The notes under the pieces were generated by a model. The model did no database searches. It saw only the letters and a list, made by a program, of their open reading frames with translations, and was not told where the DNA came from. 50,691 bases of DNA, from the NCBI GenBank assembly GCA_902559075.1, contig CACEGO010000005.1, positions 1 to 50,691 of the forward strand, in the 5' to 3' direction. A program made the position numbers and the translations under genes. This document shows positions 16,974-25,943 of this stretch, piece by piece. The stretch is from an uncultured Pelagibacteraceae bacterium (GTDB lineage: Bacteria; Pseudomonadota; Alphaproteobacteria; Pelagibacterales; Pelagibacteraceae). Position 1 is the first letter of the stretch, and the number at the start of each line of letters is the position of its first letter.

Positions 16974-17077
16974 CTTTTACTTTTTATAACAATTGTGAAA
17001 AAAAAAATATAAAAAATTAAAATGATCTTTAAAACATTTGTCTACACACACTAATCTGTTAAAAATTATCAAAAATA

Positions 17078-19525
17078 ATGAAAAACTTTAATTTTCCCTC
17101 ATCCGCTAAAGTTGTTGTGGTAGGGGGTGGTGTGATTGGTTGCTCTATTACGTATCATTTAACTAAATTTGGATGGAGCGATGTAATTTTGTTAGAAAGA
17201 GATCAGCTCACATCTGGAACTACGTGGCATGCCGCAGGATTAGTTAGTCAGCTAGGACCTACAGCAGCAATTACAAAAATAAGAAAGTATTCCTTAGATT
17301 TATATAAAAAATTAGAAAAAGAAGTTGACCATTCAGCTGGTCTAAGAATTAATGGAGCACTTTCCATAGCTCAAACTGATGCTAGATGGCAAGAACTAAA
17401 AAGACAAGCAACTACAGCCCAACTTTATGATATTGATTTAAAAATCTTAAGTAAAGACGAAATCAAAAAAAAATATCCAATAATGAATACTGAAGATTTG
17501 AAAGGCGGTATTTTAATGCCAGGTGATGGTGCGGCTGATCCTAGTGGTATAACTCACATGTTGGCAAAAGGTGCAAAGAGGGGAGGAGCAAAAATTTTTG
17601 AAGAATCTCCTGTTGATAATATTTTAGTGAAAAATGGAAGGGTTCATGGGGTTAGAGTAAATGGTAAAAATATTGAGTGTCAGTATGTGGTTTTAGCTAC
17701 TGGTATGTGGTCTAGACAAATAGGTGAAAAAATTGGAGTAAGTATTCCATTGTATCCTGCAGAACATTTTTATGTAATTACTGAACCTATTGAAAATCTC
17801 TCACCAACTTTACCTGTTATAAGAGATTTTGATAGCAGTACCTATTTCAAGGAAGATGCAGGTAAACTTTTAGTTGGAATATTTGAAGGTAAATCAATTC
17901 CTGCTTTTAATAAAACAAATATAGTTCCAGAAGATTTCTCATATGGAGAATTTCCAGAAAATTTTGAACATTTTGAGCCCTATTTAGAAAAATCTATGAA
18001 AAGATTGCCTATTTTAGAAACGGTTGGAATAAGAAAATTTTTTTCTGGTCCAGAGTCTTTTACGCCAGATACTAATTCACTATTAGGTGAAGTACCAGAA
18101 GTTAAAAATTTATTTGTTAGTTGTGGGTTAAATAGTATTGGTATTGGAAGCGGTGGTGGTGTTGGAAAAGTGACTGCTGAATGGTTAATGACTGGACACA
18201 TAAATGAAGATATTTTTAATTACGATATTAAAAGATTTCAAAAATTTCATTCAGATTTAAGTTTTATTAAAGATCGTATTACTGAGTCCCTCGGGGATTT
18301 ATATGGAATGCATTGGCCTTACAAACAGTATAAGACATCAAGAAATATAAAAAAATTACCTTATCACGATTCTTTAAAAAGTTTCGGAGCTTGTTTTGGA
18401 GTTTCAGCTGGTTACGAGAGGCCTATGTGGTTTGCTTTAGATGGTGAAAAAGCTGAGTACGAATATAGTTATAATTATCAAAACTGGTATCCATCTGTAG
18501 AATATGAAACAAGTAATACTTTAAAAAATGTAGGCTTATTTGATTTAACTCCTTTTTCAAAATTTGAATTAAAATCTGAAAAATCACATGAAGAACTTCA
18601 AAGAATATGTACTGCTAACATAAAAAATGAAATTGGTAAATGTACTTATACTCATATGTTAAACAAAGATGGTGGTATAGAAACAGATTTAACTGTTGTT
18701 TGTGTTGATCATAATTATTTTAGAATTATAAGTTCAGCAGCAACAAGAGAAAGAGATAAATTTCATATAAACAAAAATTTATCAGATGATTTAAAAGTCA
18801 AAGATGTTACTGATGATTACTGTGTTTTTGGAATATTTGGACCAAAAAGTAGATACTTACTTGAGGAATTAAGCAAAGATGATTTATCCAATGAAAATTT
18901 TAAATTTGCCACATCAAAATTTATAGAAATTGATAAAACAAAAATTTGGACACAACGTTTATCTTATGTTGGAGAGTTAGGATATGAACTTTATGTTGAG
19001 TCTTCTAATGCAAAAAATATTTATGATAAAATAATTGAGAAAGGAAAAATTTTTAATTTATCTAACTGTGGAATGCATGCATTAGATACAATGAGAATGG
19101 AAAGTGGTTTTTTACATTGGGGACATGATATTTCACCAGAGGAAAATCTATTTGAAGCCGGTCTTTCATTTACTATTAGTTATAAAAAAGATGTAAATTT
19201 TATTGGTAAAGAAGCTTTGGGAAAAATTAAAAACCAAAAATTGGAAAAAAGATTTGCGATGTTTGTTCTCAAGGAAAATAAGCCTGGAAAACCTTTGATA
19301 CTTCATGATGAGCCTATTTATTTTAAGGACAAGATTATAGGTAGAACAACATCAGGAAATTATTCTTTTAATTTCAAAAAAAATCTAGGTTTTGGTTATA
19401 TAAAAAACCAATATTTTGAAAACAATCTTCTTAATAGCAATCTTTATGTAGAAATTGAAAAAAATAAGTATTCCGTTGAATTAATTCATAAACCGTTGAA
19501 ACAAACAAATTTTAAAAATAGCTAG
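17078..19525 (+). CDS. Dimethylglycine/sarcosine dehydrogenase-like flavoprotein with GcvT domain
   Basis: An 815-residue two-part enzyme. Residues about 10-380 are a DAO-type FAD domain (VVVVGGGVIGCSITYHL). TTWHAAGL contains His51, the position that binds FAD covalently in dimethylglycine and sarcosine dehydrogenases. A linker (FAO-M type) follows, then a GcvT folate-binding domain (about 430-710; LRISSAATRERD-like region, GELGYELYVE) and its C-terminal barrel (about 720-805). The family oxidatively demethylates N-methyl amino acids and passes the carbon to tetrahydrofolate. Dimethylglycine or sarcosine is the likely substrate, fitting known SAR11 methyl-compound oxidation, but the exact one is not readable. 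It is transcribed alone. Confidence 0.85.
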   Translation: MKNFNFPSSAKVVVVGGGVIGCSITYHLTKFGWSDVILLERDQLTSGTTWHAAGLVSQLGPTAAITKIRKYSLDLYKKLEKEVDHSAGLRINGALSIAQTDARWQELKRQATTAQLYDIDLKILSKDEIKKKYPIMNTEDLKGGILMPGDGAADPSGITHMLAKGAKRGGAKIFEESPVDNILVKNGRVHGVRVNGKNIECQYVVLATGMWSRQIGEKIGVSIPLYPAEHFYVITEPIENLSPTLPVIRDFDSSTYFKEDAGKLLVGIFEGKSIPAFNKTNIVPEDFSYGEFPENFEHFEPYLEKSMKRLPILETVGIRKFFSGPESFTPDTNSLLGEVPEVKNLFVSCGLNSIGIGSGGGVGKVTAEWLMTGHINEDIFNYDIKRFQKFHSDLSFIKDRITESLGDLYGMHWPYKQYKTSRNIKKLPYHDSLKSFGACFGVSAGYERPMWFALDGEKAEYEYSYNYQNWYPSVEYETSNTLKNVGLFDLTPFSKFELKSEKSHEELQRICTANIKNEIGKCTYTHMLNKDGGIETDLTVVCVDHNYFRIISSAATRERDKFHINKNLSDDLKVKDVTDDYCVFGIFGPKSRYLLEELSKDDLSNENFKFATSKFIEIDKTKIWTQRLSYVGELGYELYVESSNAKNIYDKIIEKGKIFNLSNCGMHALDTMRMESGFLHWGHDISPEENLFEAGLSFTISYKKDVNFIGKEALGKIKNQKLEKRFAMFVLKENKPGKPLILHDEPIYFKDKIIGRTTSGNYSFNFKKNLGFGYIKNQYFENNLLNSNLYVEIEKNKYSVELIHKPLKQTNFKNS

Positions 19526-19568
19526 TTTTAAATTTGCTTTTATAGATAACTACTGTTTTAATAAGAAT

Positions 19569-19778
19569 GTGAAAAAAAATGATCAAGATATTTCCTTAGC
19601 TCCAAAAGAGTTAGAAAGAAAAAAAAATCTATTTTCTGAAAGTTATAAAACAACCAATATAAATATTTTGCTTAATAGAGTTAGATCAAATAAAAAAAAA
19701 TCCTTTAGAAAAAAAATCATAATATCTTTTCTCTTGGTATCAATTGTTACTGTTATAGCTGCTTATTTTATAATTTAG
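19569..19778 (+). CDS. Small single-pass membrane protein, paralogue of the 586-783 product
   Basis: A 69-residue protein starting at GTG. It has a charged N-terminal half, a basic patch (RSNKKKSFRKK, about residues 39-49) and one C-terminal hydrophobic helix (about 50-69). Residues 30-54 align gap-free with residues 27-51 of the protein at 586, with 8 identities and many conservative matches, and the architecture is the same. It lies 43 bases after the flavoprotein gene and 79 bases before tRNA-Met. The function is unknown. Confidence 0.55.
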   Translation: MKKNDQDISLAPKELERKKNLFSESYKTTNINILLNRVRSNKKKSFRKKIIISFLLVSIVTVIAAYFII

Positions 19779-19831
19779 TTTAAATTATTTAAAAAACTAA
19801 ATAATAAAAGCCTATTGAAATAATACTGATT

Positions 19832-19837
19832 TATAAT
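19832..19837 (+). promoter_or_regulatory. Candidate -10 element for tRNA-Met
   Basis: A perfect TATAAT lies 20 bases before the mature tRNA 5' end. No good -35 box is visible at 16-18 bases. Transcription from here would cover the tRNA and the following phosphoribosyltransferase gene. Confidence 0.35.
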
Positions 19838-19857
19838 AAAAGTAGATTTTTAAATTA

Positions 19858-19934
19858 GGCGGGGTAGCTCAGTTGGTTAGAGCGCGGGACTCATAAGCCC
19901 GAGGTCAGTGGTTCGATCCCACTTCCCGCTACCA
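19858..19934 (+). tRNA. tRNA-Met (CAT anticodon, elongator type)
   Basis: A 77-base cloverleaf with encoded CCA. The acceptor stem is GGCGGGG with TCCCGCT (two G-T wobbles), the D-stem GCTC/GAGC, the anticodon loop CTCATAA with CAT at 19892-19894, the variable loop AGGTC, and the T-arm AGTGG-TTCGATC-CCACT. The GGCGG start and CTACCA end match alphaproteobacterial elongator tRNA-Met rather than initiator or tRNA-Ile2. The anticodon stem has four pairs plus an A-G mismatch next to the loop (19889 and 19897), where an A-T pair is usual. Confidence 0.92.
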
Positions 19935-19940
19935 AAAACT

Positions 19941-20456
19941 ATGAAAAATATTTATATTAGCTGGGATGACTATCATTATAAGATAGAAAGTTTAGCAGAA
20001 AAAATTTATAAAGATAATTTTCACTTTAATCAAATTATCTGCATTGCAAAAGGAGGATTAAGGGTAGGAGATGTTTTTAGTAGGCTCTTTAATGTTCCTT
20101 TAGCTATTTTATCTGTTGAATCTTACCATGGAGATAGTGATGATATTAAAAATCAGCAAGGTCAATTTACTTTTTCAAGAGACTTAGCAAAAACTACTCC
20201 AAATTTGGGTTCACATGTTTTATTGGTTGATGATTTGGCTGACTCTGGGAAAACTTTAATTAAAAGTATTAAATGGTTAGAACATTTTTATGGATTTTAT
20301 TTAGAAGAAAAAATAAAGACAGCTGTTATTTGGCATAAATCAACATCAAAATTTAAACCTGATTATTGTGTTGATTATTTAGAAGACTCACCTTGGATAC
20401 ACATGCCTTTTGAGAAATACGAAACAACAAACATAAAAGACTTCAAGTTTAAATAA
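19941..20456 (+). CDS. Purine-type phosphoribosyltransferase (xanthine/guanine/hypoxanthine)
   Basis: A 171-residue type I phosphoribosyltransferase with the PRPP loop VLLVDDLADSGKTL and an early CIAKGGLRVGDVFSRL segment, closest in pattern to Gpt/Hpt-like proteins. It would turn a purine base and PRPP into the nucleotide. The frame is open back into the tRNA (19908), but translation must begin at the ATG at 19941, only 6 bases after the tRNA CCA end. No Shine-Dalgarno is possible outside the tRNA, so after tRNA maturation the mRNA would be nearly leaderless. Neighbouring guaC, apt and mtnP support purine salvage. Confidence 0.82.
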   Translation: MKNIYISWDDYHYKIESLAEKIYKDNFHFNQIICIAKGGLRVGDVFSRLFNVPLAILSVESYHGDSDDIKNQQGQFTFSRDLAKTTPNLGSHVLLVDDLADSGKTLIKSIKWLEHFYGFYLEEKIKTAVIWHKSTSKFKPDYCVDYLEDSPWIHMPFEKYETTNIKDFKFK

Positions 20457-20471
20457 AATTTAACAAAATTA

Positions 20472-21506
20472 TTACTTAATTAAACTATCATTAAATTGAC
20501 TCGATACTCTTACAAAAGTTGTACATTTACTAAGTTGTTTTAATGATGGTGCTCCTACATAAGTACAACTACTTCTTACACCACCAAGAAGGTTTAAAAT
20601 AGTATCATTAATTTTTCCTCTATACTTAACTCTCACTTTTCTACCTTCGCTGCTTCTATAGGAAGACAGCCCACCATAGTGTTTCTTATTAGCTACTTCT
20701 GAGCTAGAACCATAAAATTCAATAAATTTATTTCCATTAACTTTTACTACTTTCCCCTTTCCTTCATCATGACCTGCAAGCATTCCTCCTAACATTACAA
20801 AATCCGCACCACCTCCAAAGGCTTTAGCAACATCACCAGGACACGTGCATCCTCCATCAGCTATTACATGTGCACCAAGTCCATGAGCAGCATCAGCACA
20901 TTCTATTACCGCACTAAGTTGAGGATACCCAACACCTGTTTGAATCCTTGTTGTACAAACACTTCCAGGACCAATACCAACTTTCACAATATCAGCTCCA
21001 CTTAAAACTAATTCTTGTGTCATATCAGCAGTTACAACATTTCCTGCAATTATTGTTTTTGTTGGATACTTGTCTCTAACGGATTTTACAAAATTAGTAA
21101 AATGTTCTGAGTAGCCGTTTGCAACATCTATACATATAAATTTAAAAAAACTAAATTCCTTTAAGACTTTATCTAGATTTTCAAAATCCTCTTTTTTAAT
21201 ACCGACACTTAAGGCAATATTTGAATACATTTTTTTTATATTTTTACTTTGTTTAATTTTTTTCACGTCATGCTGTTTAGTTAAACAAGTTATCATACCG
21301 TGATCATTTAATTTTTCAGCAATGCTAAGTTCTCCAACACCATCCATATTAGCTGCCATAATAGGAATACCCGACCATTCATTTTTACTGTATTTGAATC
21401 TGTATGTTCTTAATAAATTTACATCTTTACGGCTTTTAAGCGTAGATCTTTTAGGTCTAAATAAGACATCTGAATAATCTAGTTTTAGTTCTTCTTCAAT
21501 TCTCAT
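20472..21506 (-). CDS. guaC: GMP reductase
   Basis: A 344-residue IMPDH/GMPR-family barrel without a CBS insert. Key stretches are [29 protein letters not shown], the catalytic-Cys loop [20 protein letters not shown], and [16 protein letters not shown], which is typical of GMP reductase rather than IMP dehydrogenase. It deaminates GMP to IMP with NADPH, linking guanine and adenine pools. A TTG lies one codon upstream of the preferred ATG at 21506. It is convergent with the phosphoribosyltransferase (15-base gap) and in the same direction as apt (75 bases downstream of it). Confidence 0.92.
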   Translation of the reverse strand: MRIEEELKLDYSDVLFRPKRSTLKSRKDVNLLRTYRFKYSKNEWSGIPIMAANMDGVGELSIAEKLNDHGMITCLTKQHDVKKIKQSKNIKKMYSNIALSVGIKKEDFENLDKVLKEFSFFKFICIDVANGYSEHFTNFVKSVRDKYPTKTIIAGNVVTADMTQELVLSGADIVKVGIGPGSVCTTRIQTGVGYPQLSAVIECADAAHGLGAHVIADGGCTCPGDVAKAFGGGADFVMLGGMLAGHDEGKGKVVKVNGNKFIEFYGSSSEVANKKHYGGLSSYRSSEGRKVRVKYRGKINDTILNLLGGVRSSCTYVGAPSLKQLSKCTTFVRVSSQFNDSLIK

Positions 21507-21581
21507 CAATTCAGTAAATTATAGGCATCATAATTAATTTCAAATCAATATCTGGCCTGTGGATAAGTTTTTTGATTAGAT

Positions 21582-22109
21582 CTAATGTCCTGGAAAATCT
21601 ATTAAATTTTCAACTTTATAATTTTTTTTGACTAAATTATCTGATCCACCAAGGTCAAATAGGTTTATTACAAACACAAATGCTGCCACTTTCCCTTTTG
21701 AAATCTCAACTAATTTTGCCGCTGCTTCAGCTGTACCTCCGGTAGCAATAAGATCATCAATAATAAGTATATTATCTTTTTCGTTTATAGAGTCTTTATG
21801 TACTTCTATCGTGGCTGTTCCATATTCTAACTCAAAATCAACAGAATGCACATCAGCAGGCAGTTTATTTTTTTTTCTAAGCATGATAAATGGTTTTTTA
21901 AGCACGAAAGAAACAGCGGAAGCAAAAACAAATCCTCTAGACTCTATAGCTGCTATCTTTGTAAAATTAAATTTTTTTGATCTTTCTACAATTTGATTTA
22001 TAGTTTCTGCAAAAGCATTTTCATTTTTTATTAAAGTAGTTATATCTCTAAACAAAATGCCTTTTTTGGGATAATCCGGGATTGATCTAATATATTCTTT
22101 TAAGTTCAT
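21582..22109 (-). CDS. apt: Adenine phosphoribosyltransferase
   Basis: A 175-residue protein of normal Apt length. It has SIPDYPKKGILFRDITTLI at the N-terminus, IESRGFVFASAVSFVL and the PRPP loop ILIIDDLIATGGTAEAA. It converts adenine and PRPP to AMP. It is divergent from mtnP, only 41 bases away. MtnP releases adenine from methylthioadenosine and Apt reclaims it, so the shared promoter region makes metabolic sense. Confidence 0.95.
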   Translation of the reverse strand: MNLKEYIRSIPDYPKKGILFRDITTLIKNENAFAETINQIVERSKKFNFTKIAAIESRGFVFASAVSFVLKKPFIMLRKKNKLPADVHSVDFELEYGTATIEVHKDSINEKDNILIIDDLIATGGTAEAAAKLVEISKGKVAAFVFVINLFDLGGSDNLVKKNYKVENLIDFPGH

Positions 22110-22133
22110 AATAATTAAATATAGAAGTATAAA
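22105..22133 (+). promoter_or_regulatory. Candidate promoter for mtnP
   Basis: TTCATA (22105-22110), a 17-base spacer and TATAAA (22128-22133) point to mtnP. The -35 box lies inside the start of the divergent apt gene, and the leader would be about 11 bases. Confidence 0.35.
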
Positions 22134-22150
22134 TAAATAAATTTAAAATT

Positions 22151-23023
22151 ATGACAACAAATAAATTAGCAATAATTGGTGGTAGTGGACTTTATGATGT
22201 TGAAGAATTCAAACATAGAGAATTGATTGATTTACAAACTCCATGGGGAAAACCATCTGATCAGATTTTAAAAACTAAATTTAGTGATAAAGAGGTTTAC
22301 TTTTTACCAAGACATGGAAGAGGGCACTTTGTTTCTCCGTCAAATATTAATTTTAGAGCCAATATAGATGCGCTCAAACAACTTGGAGTTACCGATATTG
22401 TTTCAGTATCAGCTGTGGGTTCACTTAAAGAAGATTTACCACCTGGCAAATTTGTAATTGTTGATCAATTTATAGATAGAACTTTTGCAAGAGTAAAAAC
22501 TTTTTTTGATGATGAAATTGTTGCTCATGTATCGATGGCTCATCCAACTTCAAACGGATTGATGAATGCATGTGAGGATGCAATAAAAAAATCTAATATA
22601 GACTATCAAAGAAGTGGAACTTATATTGTTATGGAGGGACCTCAATTTTCTACTTTAGCAGAATCTAATTTATACAGATCCTGGAAAGCAGACGTAATTG
22701 GAATGACTAATATGCCCGAAGCAAAATTAGCAAGAGAAGCTGAAATCAGATATGCATCAGTTTCAATGGTTACAGATTTTGATTGTTGGCATCCTGATCA
22801 TGAAAATGTTGACGTACAACAAGTGATTAAAGTATTATTAGGAAACGCTGAAAAAGCAAAAATTATGATTAAAAATTTAATTGATAATTTTGAAAATCAT
22901 ATTGACCCAAATGATCCAGCAAATAATTGTTTAGATGTAGCAATAATTACAGCATCTGAAAAAAGAACTAAAAAAACAATTGAAAAACTTAAAAATATTG
23001 CTGGTAGAGTTTTATTAAAATGA
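22151..23023 (+). CDS. mtnP: S-methyl-5'-thioadenosine phosphorylase
   Basis: A 290-residue PNP/MTAP-family enzyme with LAIIGGSGLYDVEEF at the N-terminus (phosphate loop), YFLPRHGRGH, VMEGPQFSTLAESNLYRSW and the substrate loop SMVTDFDCWHPDHENVDV. It phosphorolyses MTA to adenine and 5-methylthioribose-1-phosphate. It leads a tight operon (4-base ATGA overlap with the next gene) that ends with mtnA, the next enzyme. MTA is produced by the spermidine synthase half of the SpeD-SpeE fusion at 31560. Confidence 0.93.
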   Translation: MTTNKLAIIGGSGLYDVEEFKHRELIDLQTPWGKPSDQILKTKFSDKEVYFLPRHGRGHFVSPSNINFRANIDALKQLGVTDIVSVSAVGSLKEDLPPGKFVIVDQFIDRTFARVKTFFDDEIVAHVSMAHPTSNGLMNACEDAIKKSNIDYQRSGTYIVMEGPQFSTLAESNLYRSWKADVIGMTNMPEAKLAREAEIRYASVSMVTDFDCWHPDHENVDVQQVIKVLLGNAEKAKIMIKNLIDNFENHIDPNDPANNCLDVAIITASEKRTKKTIEKLKNIAGRVLLK

Positions 23024-23925
23024 AGAGAATATTATTTTTTTTAATTATTAGTTTTTTCTTAACCAATGCTTATTCAAGTCCAAAATTTGATAAAGATCTT
23101 AAAAAATTTTCTAAACATAACGGATTTATAGATAGCAAAGGAAAAATTTATTCTGATAACGAAATAAAAGACAAAAAAAATTCAATTTTAATTATTTACA
23201 ATCATGGCTCAGACAATGATCAAAAAAGTGATAAATGTGCAGTTCCAGGAAACAATGTTCCTAAAGTTATAAGAGACTTACATGATAAAAACATTAAAAA
23301 TTTCAAAACAAAAATATATCGTTTTTGTACAGGTGCAAAAGGATGGTCAAAAAAAGAGCAAACTAAAATGTGGAAAGCTCATGAAAAAAATGGAAAATTA
23401 GCTATAGAATTAAAAGACAAAGATGGAATTCCATTAATAGATAAACAAAAACAAAACCAAAGAAGAAGAGTAATAAAAGATAAAGTTGATAATTTTATTG
23501 AAGAAGGATTTGAGAATATTATTCTTGCTGGTCATTCATCGGGTGGCTGGCAGTCATTAAAAATAAAAGCAGAATTCCCCATGCTGGTGAGAGGTGTTAT
23601 AGCTCTTAATCCGGGAGCAGGTGGAACTGTTAAAAATAGAAAAGATTGGCCTTGGTGGGAAGACGTAAGATATTATGGTTTTGTTAAGGATTTATCTCAA
23701 ATTAATGCAATTATTATTGCACATGATAAAGATCATTATAATTCTCCAAATGACTATTCTTTATTTAAAAGTATAAATTCAGTTAAATTTGTAAATTTAA
23801 CTAATTCCGGTTGTAAAAAAGCAGAGCCAATGAATAATTATCATGGAATAACTCTTACCAAATGTTATGCAGAGTATGAAAAGAAAAATAAAAATATAAT
23901 AAAATATTTAGAAGAAATTTTCTAA
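23020..23925 (+). CDS. Secreted alpha/beta hydrolase, first of a tandem pair, unknown substrate
   Basis: A 301-residue protein with a signal peptide (about residues 1-18). After IIYNHGSDNDQ (oxyanion region) come the nucleophile elbow LAGHSSGGW (Ser173), a candidate acid in IIAHDKDHY (Asp236/238) and a candidate His275 in NNYHGITLTKC, a plausible Ser-Asp-His triad. Four cysteines (73, 103, 265, 282) are shared with the next protein, suggesting two periplasmic disulfides. The gene overlaps mtnP by 4 bases and abuts its paralogue, so it belongs to the mtn operon. I do not recognise a named family. Confidence 0.75.
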   Translation: MKRILFFLIISFFLTNAYSSPKFDKDLKKFSKHNGFIDSKGKIYSDNEIKDKKNSILIIYNHGSDNDQKSDKCAVPGNNVPKVIRDLHDKNIKNFKTKIYRFCTGAKGWSKKEQTKMWKAHEKNGKLAIELKDKDGIPLIDKQKQNQRRRVIKDKVDNFIEEGFENIILAGHSSGGWQSLKIKAEFPMLVRGVIALNPGAGGTVKNRKDWPWWEDVRYYGFVKDLSQINAIIIAHDKDHYNSPNDYSLFKSINSVKFVNLTNSGCKKAEPMNNYHGITLTKCYAEYEKKNKNIIKYLEEIF

Positions 23926-24864
23926 ATGAAAATTAAATTAATATTAATTATATTACTATTTTTAAACAATTTTGCTTTTGCTAAAACTAAATTTGAAAAA
24001 AGATTTGAGAAAGATTTAAATAAAATTTCAAAATTAAATTCCTTTGTGGATAACGAAGGTAATCCTTATGAATTAGATGAAAATATTGATAAAGATAAAA
24101 ATATTATTTTAATTTATACCCATGGTCAATGGGGTGGTGATCAAAAATTAAATGGTTGTAATAGGCGATGGAGCAAAATACCACCCGTAATCTACCAATT
24201 AGATGGAACGAAAATTAAAGGTTTAACTATAAAAACATATCAATTGTGTTCTGGAGTAAGAGGCTGGACTGTAAGTGAAGAAGATAAATTTTGGGAAACC
24301 TACAATAAAAATAATCAGGATGTAAATAGCGTTTTAAATCTCAAAGATAAAAATGGAATTCTTTTAATAGACAAATATAAAGACAATCAAAAACATAAGG
24401 TAATGAAGTTAAAAATTGATGAGTTTAAAAAAAAAGGTTTCAATAATATTGTATTATCAGGACATTCAGCGGGTGCGAAAAGTTCTTTTGTATTAAAATC
24501 AAATTATCCTAAATTAATAAATGGAGTAATTTCTCTTCATTTAGGTTTTGCAGGTAAATTTGCAAAAGCAAAAAATCCAGATCAAGGTTGGATAAATTGG
24601 AGAAACTATAAAAAATCTCTTATTAATTGGTCTCAGATAGGTGAGGTTATATTATTTACTCATGATAAAGATTGGGCTGATACAAAAAAAACCTTAAGTT
24701 TTCTGACAGAGTTTGAAAATATCAAATTTTTTGATTTAAGTGATACGCAATGTAAAAAGAAAAAACTATTAGCTGACTATCATGGAATAGCTTTAACAAA
24801 ATGTTTTGCAGACGAGGATCCTAGAAGCAAAGAGATAATTAAATATTTAAATAAAATTTATTAA
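23926..24864 (+). CDS. Secreted alpha/beta hydrolase, second of a tandem pair, unknown substrate
   Basis: A 312-residue paralogue of the preceding gene, starting directly at its stop codon. The signal peptide ends near FAFA (residues 16-19). Motifs are IYTHGQWGGDQ, LSGHSAGAKSS (Ser181), LFTHDKDWAD (Asp247/249) and ADYHGIALTKC (His286), with Cys 78, 108, 276 and 293 in the same places. The overall relation is clear but distant, so the duplication is old or the copies have diverged in specificity. It precedes mtnA by one base. A periplasmic hydrolase within methylthio salvage has no obvious standard role. Confidence 0.75.
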   Translation: MKIKLILIILLFLNNFAFAKTKFEKRFEKDLNKISKLNSFVDNEGNPYELDENIDKDKNIILIYTHGQWGGDQKLNGCNRRWSKIPPVIYQLDGTKIKGLTIKTYQLCSGVRGWTVSEEDKFWETYNKNNQDVNSVLNLKDKNGILLIDKYKDNQKHKVMKLKIDEFKKKGFNNIVLSGHSAGAKSSFVLKSNYPKLINGVISLHLGFAGKFAKAKNPDQGWINWRNYKKSLINWSQIGEVILFTHDKDWADTKKTLSFLTEFENIKFFDLSDTQCKKKKLLADYHGIALTKCFADEDPRSKEIIKYLNKIY

Positions 24865-24865
24865 T

Positions 24866-25939
24866 ATGAGAATAGAAGGAAAAGAATATCGAACTATATG
24901 GTATGAGGGAAAAGTGGTTAAAATAATTGATCAAACTAAGCTACCACACAATTTTGTTATTAAAGAACTAAAGACTGTAAAAGACGCGATTAATGCAATA
25001 AAGGTAATGGAGGTAAGAGGTGCTCCACTTATTGGAGCAACAGCTGCTTATGGAATTGTTTTGGCAATTCAAGAAATAAATGATTTTGAATTTATTAAAA
25101 AAAGTTCAGAAGAATTGGTTCAATCTAGACCTACAGCAATAAATTTAAAATGGTCTGTTGATCGTATGATGAAAAAATTATCTGGCATTAATAGTGACCA
25201 AATTTTAGAAATAGCTTTAAATGAAGCAAAGGAAATATGTGATGAAGATGAGAAGTTTTGTGAAAATATAGGTATTAATGGATTAAAAATAATTGAGGAA
25301 ATTTATAATAAAAAGCAAGATACAGTAAATATTTTAACTCATTGTAATGCAGGGTGGTTAGCAACAATTAATTGGGGTACAGCTACATCACCAATTTACC
25401 ACGCTCACAAAAAAGGCATTCCAGTTCATATATGGGTAGACGAGACAAGGCCAAGAAACCAAGGCGCAAATTTAACCTCATATGAATTAAATGAAGAAGA
25501 AATTCCAAATACTATTATTGCTGATAACACTGGTGGTATTTTAATGCAAAGAGGTGAAGTTGATATGTGTATTGTAGGAACAGATAGAACACTATCAAAC
25601 GGGGATGTCTGTAATAAAATTGGAACTTATCTAAAAGCACTAGCTGCCCATGATAATAATGTTCCTTTTTATGTGGCTCTTCCAAGTTCAACAATTGATT
25701 GGGATATAAAAGACTCAAAAGATATTCCGATAGAGGAGAGAAATTCAGAGGAATTATCTCATATCGAGGGTATCGATGAGAATAATGAAATTAAGAAAGT
25801 TTTAATTTACCCCAACAAAAGTAAGTCTATGAATTTAGCATTCGATGTGACGCCAGCAAAATATGTTTCTAATTTAATTACAGAAAATGGTATTTGTGAA
25901 GCATCAACTAAAGGTTTAAAAAAATTATTTAATAAGTAG
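24866..25939 (+). CDS. mtnA: S-methyl-5-thioribose-1-phosphate isomerase
   Basis: A 357-residue eIF2B-related isomerase with MEVRGAPLIGATAAYG, ILTHCNAGWLAT (catalytic Cys), ETRPRNQGANLTSYEL and GTDRTLSNGDVCNKIGTY (catalytic Asp). It converts methylthioribose-1-phosphate to methylthioribulose-1-phosphate. It is the last mtn gene in this operon. The classical later enzymes (MtnB, C, D, E) are not in the window, and the aldolase at 29441 is a possible alternative next step. Confidence 0.95.
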   Translation: MRIEGKEYRTIWYEGKVVKIIDQTKLPHNFVIKELKTVKDAINAIKVMEVRGAPLIGATAAYGIVLAIQEINDFEFIKKSSEELVQSRPTAINLKWSVDRMMKKLSGINSDQILEIALNEAKEICDEDEKFCENIGINGLKIIEEIYNKKQDTVNILTHCNAGWLATINWGTATSPIYHAHKKGIPVHIWVDETRPRNQGANLTSYELNEEEIPNTIIADNTGGILMQRGEVDMCIVGTDRTLSNGDVCNKIGTYLKALAAHDNNVPFYVALPSSTIDWDIKDSKDIPIEERNSEELSHIEGIDENNEIKKVLIYPNKSKSMNLAFDVTPAKYVSNLITENGICEASTKGLKKLFNK

Positions 25940-25943
25940 ATAT

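Noticed and set aside
16974-17077. Glycine or SAM riboswitch upstream of the GcvT-domain dehydrogenase
   Set aside because: The gap is only 104 bases, AT-rich and without the conserved G-rich core elements of either class.
19908-19940. An open frame that starts inside tRNA-Met and joins the phosphoribosyltransferase
   Set aside because: Its first 11 residues would be tRNA sequence. The homologous protein begins at the ATG at 19941.
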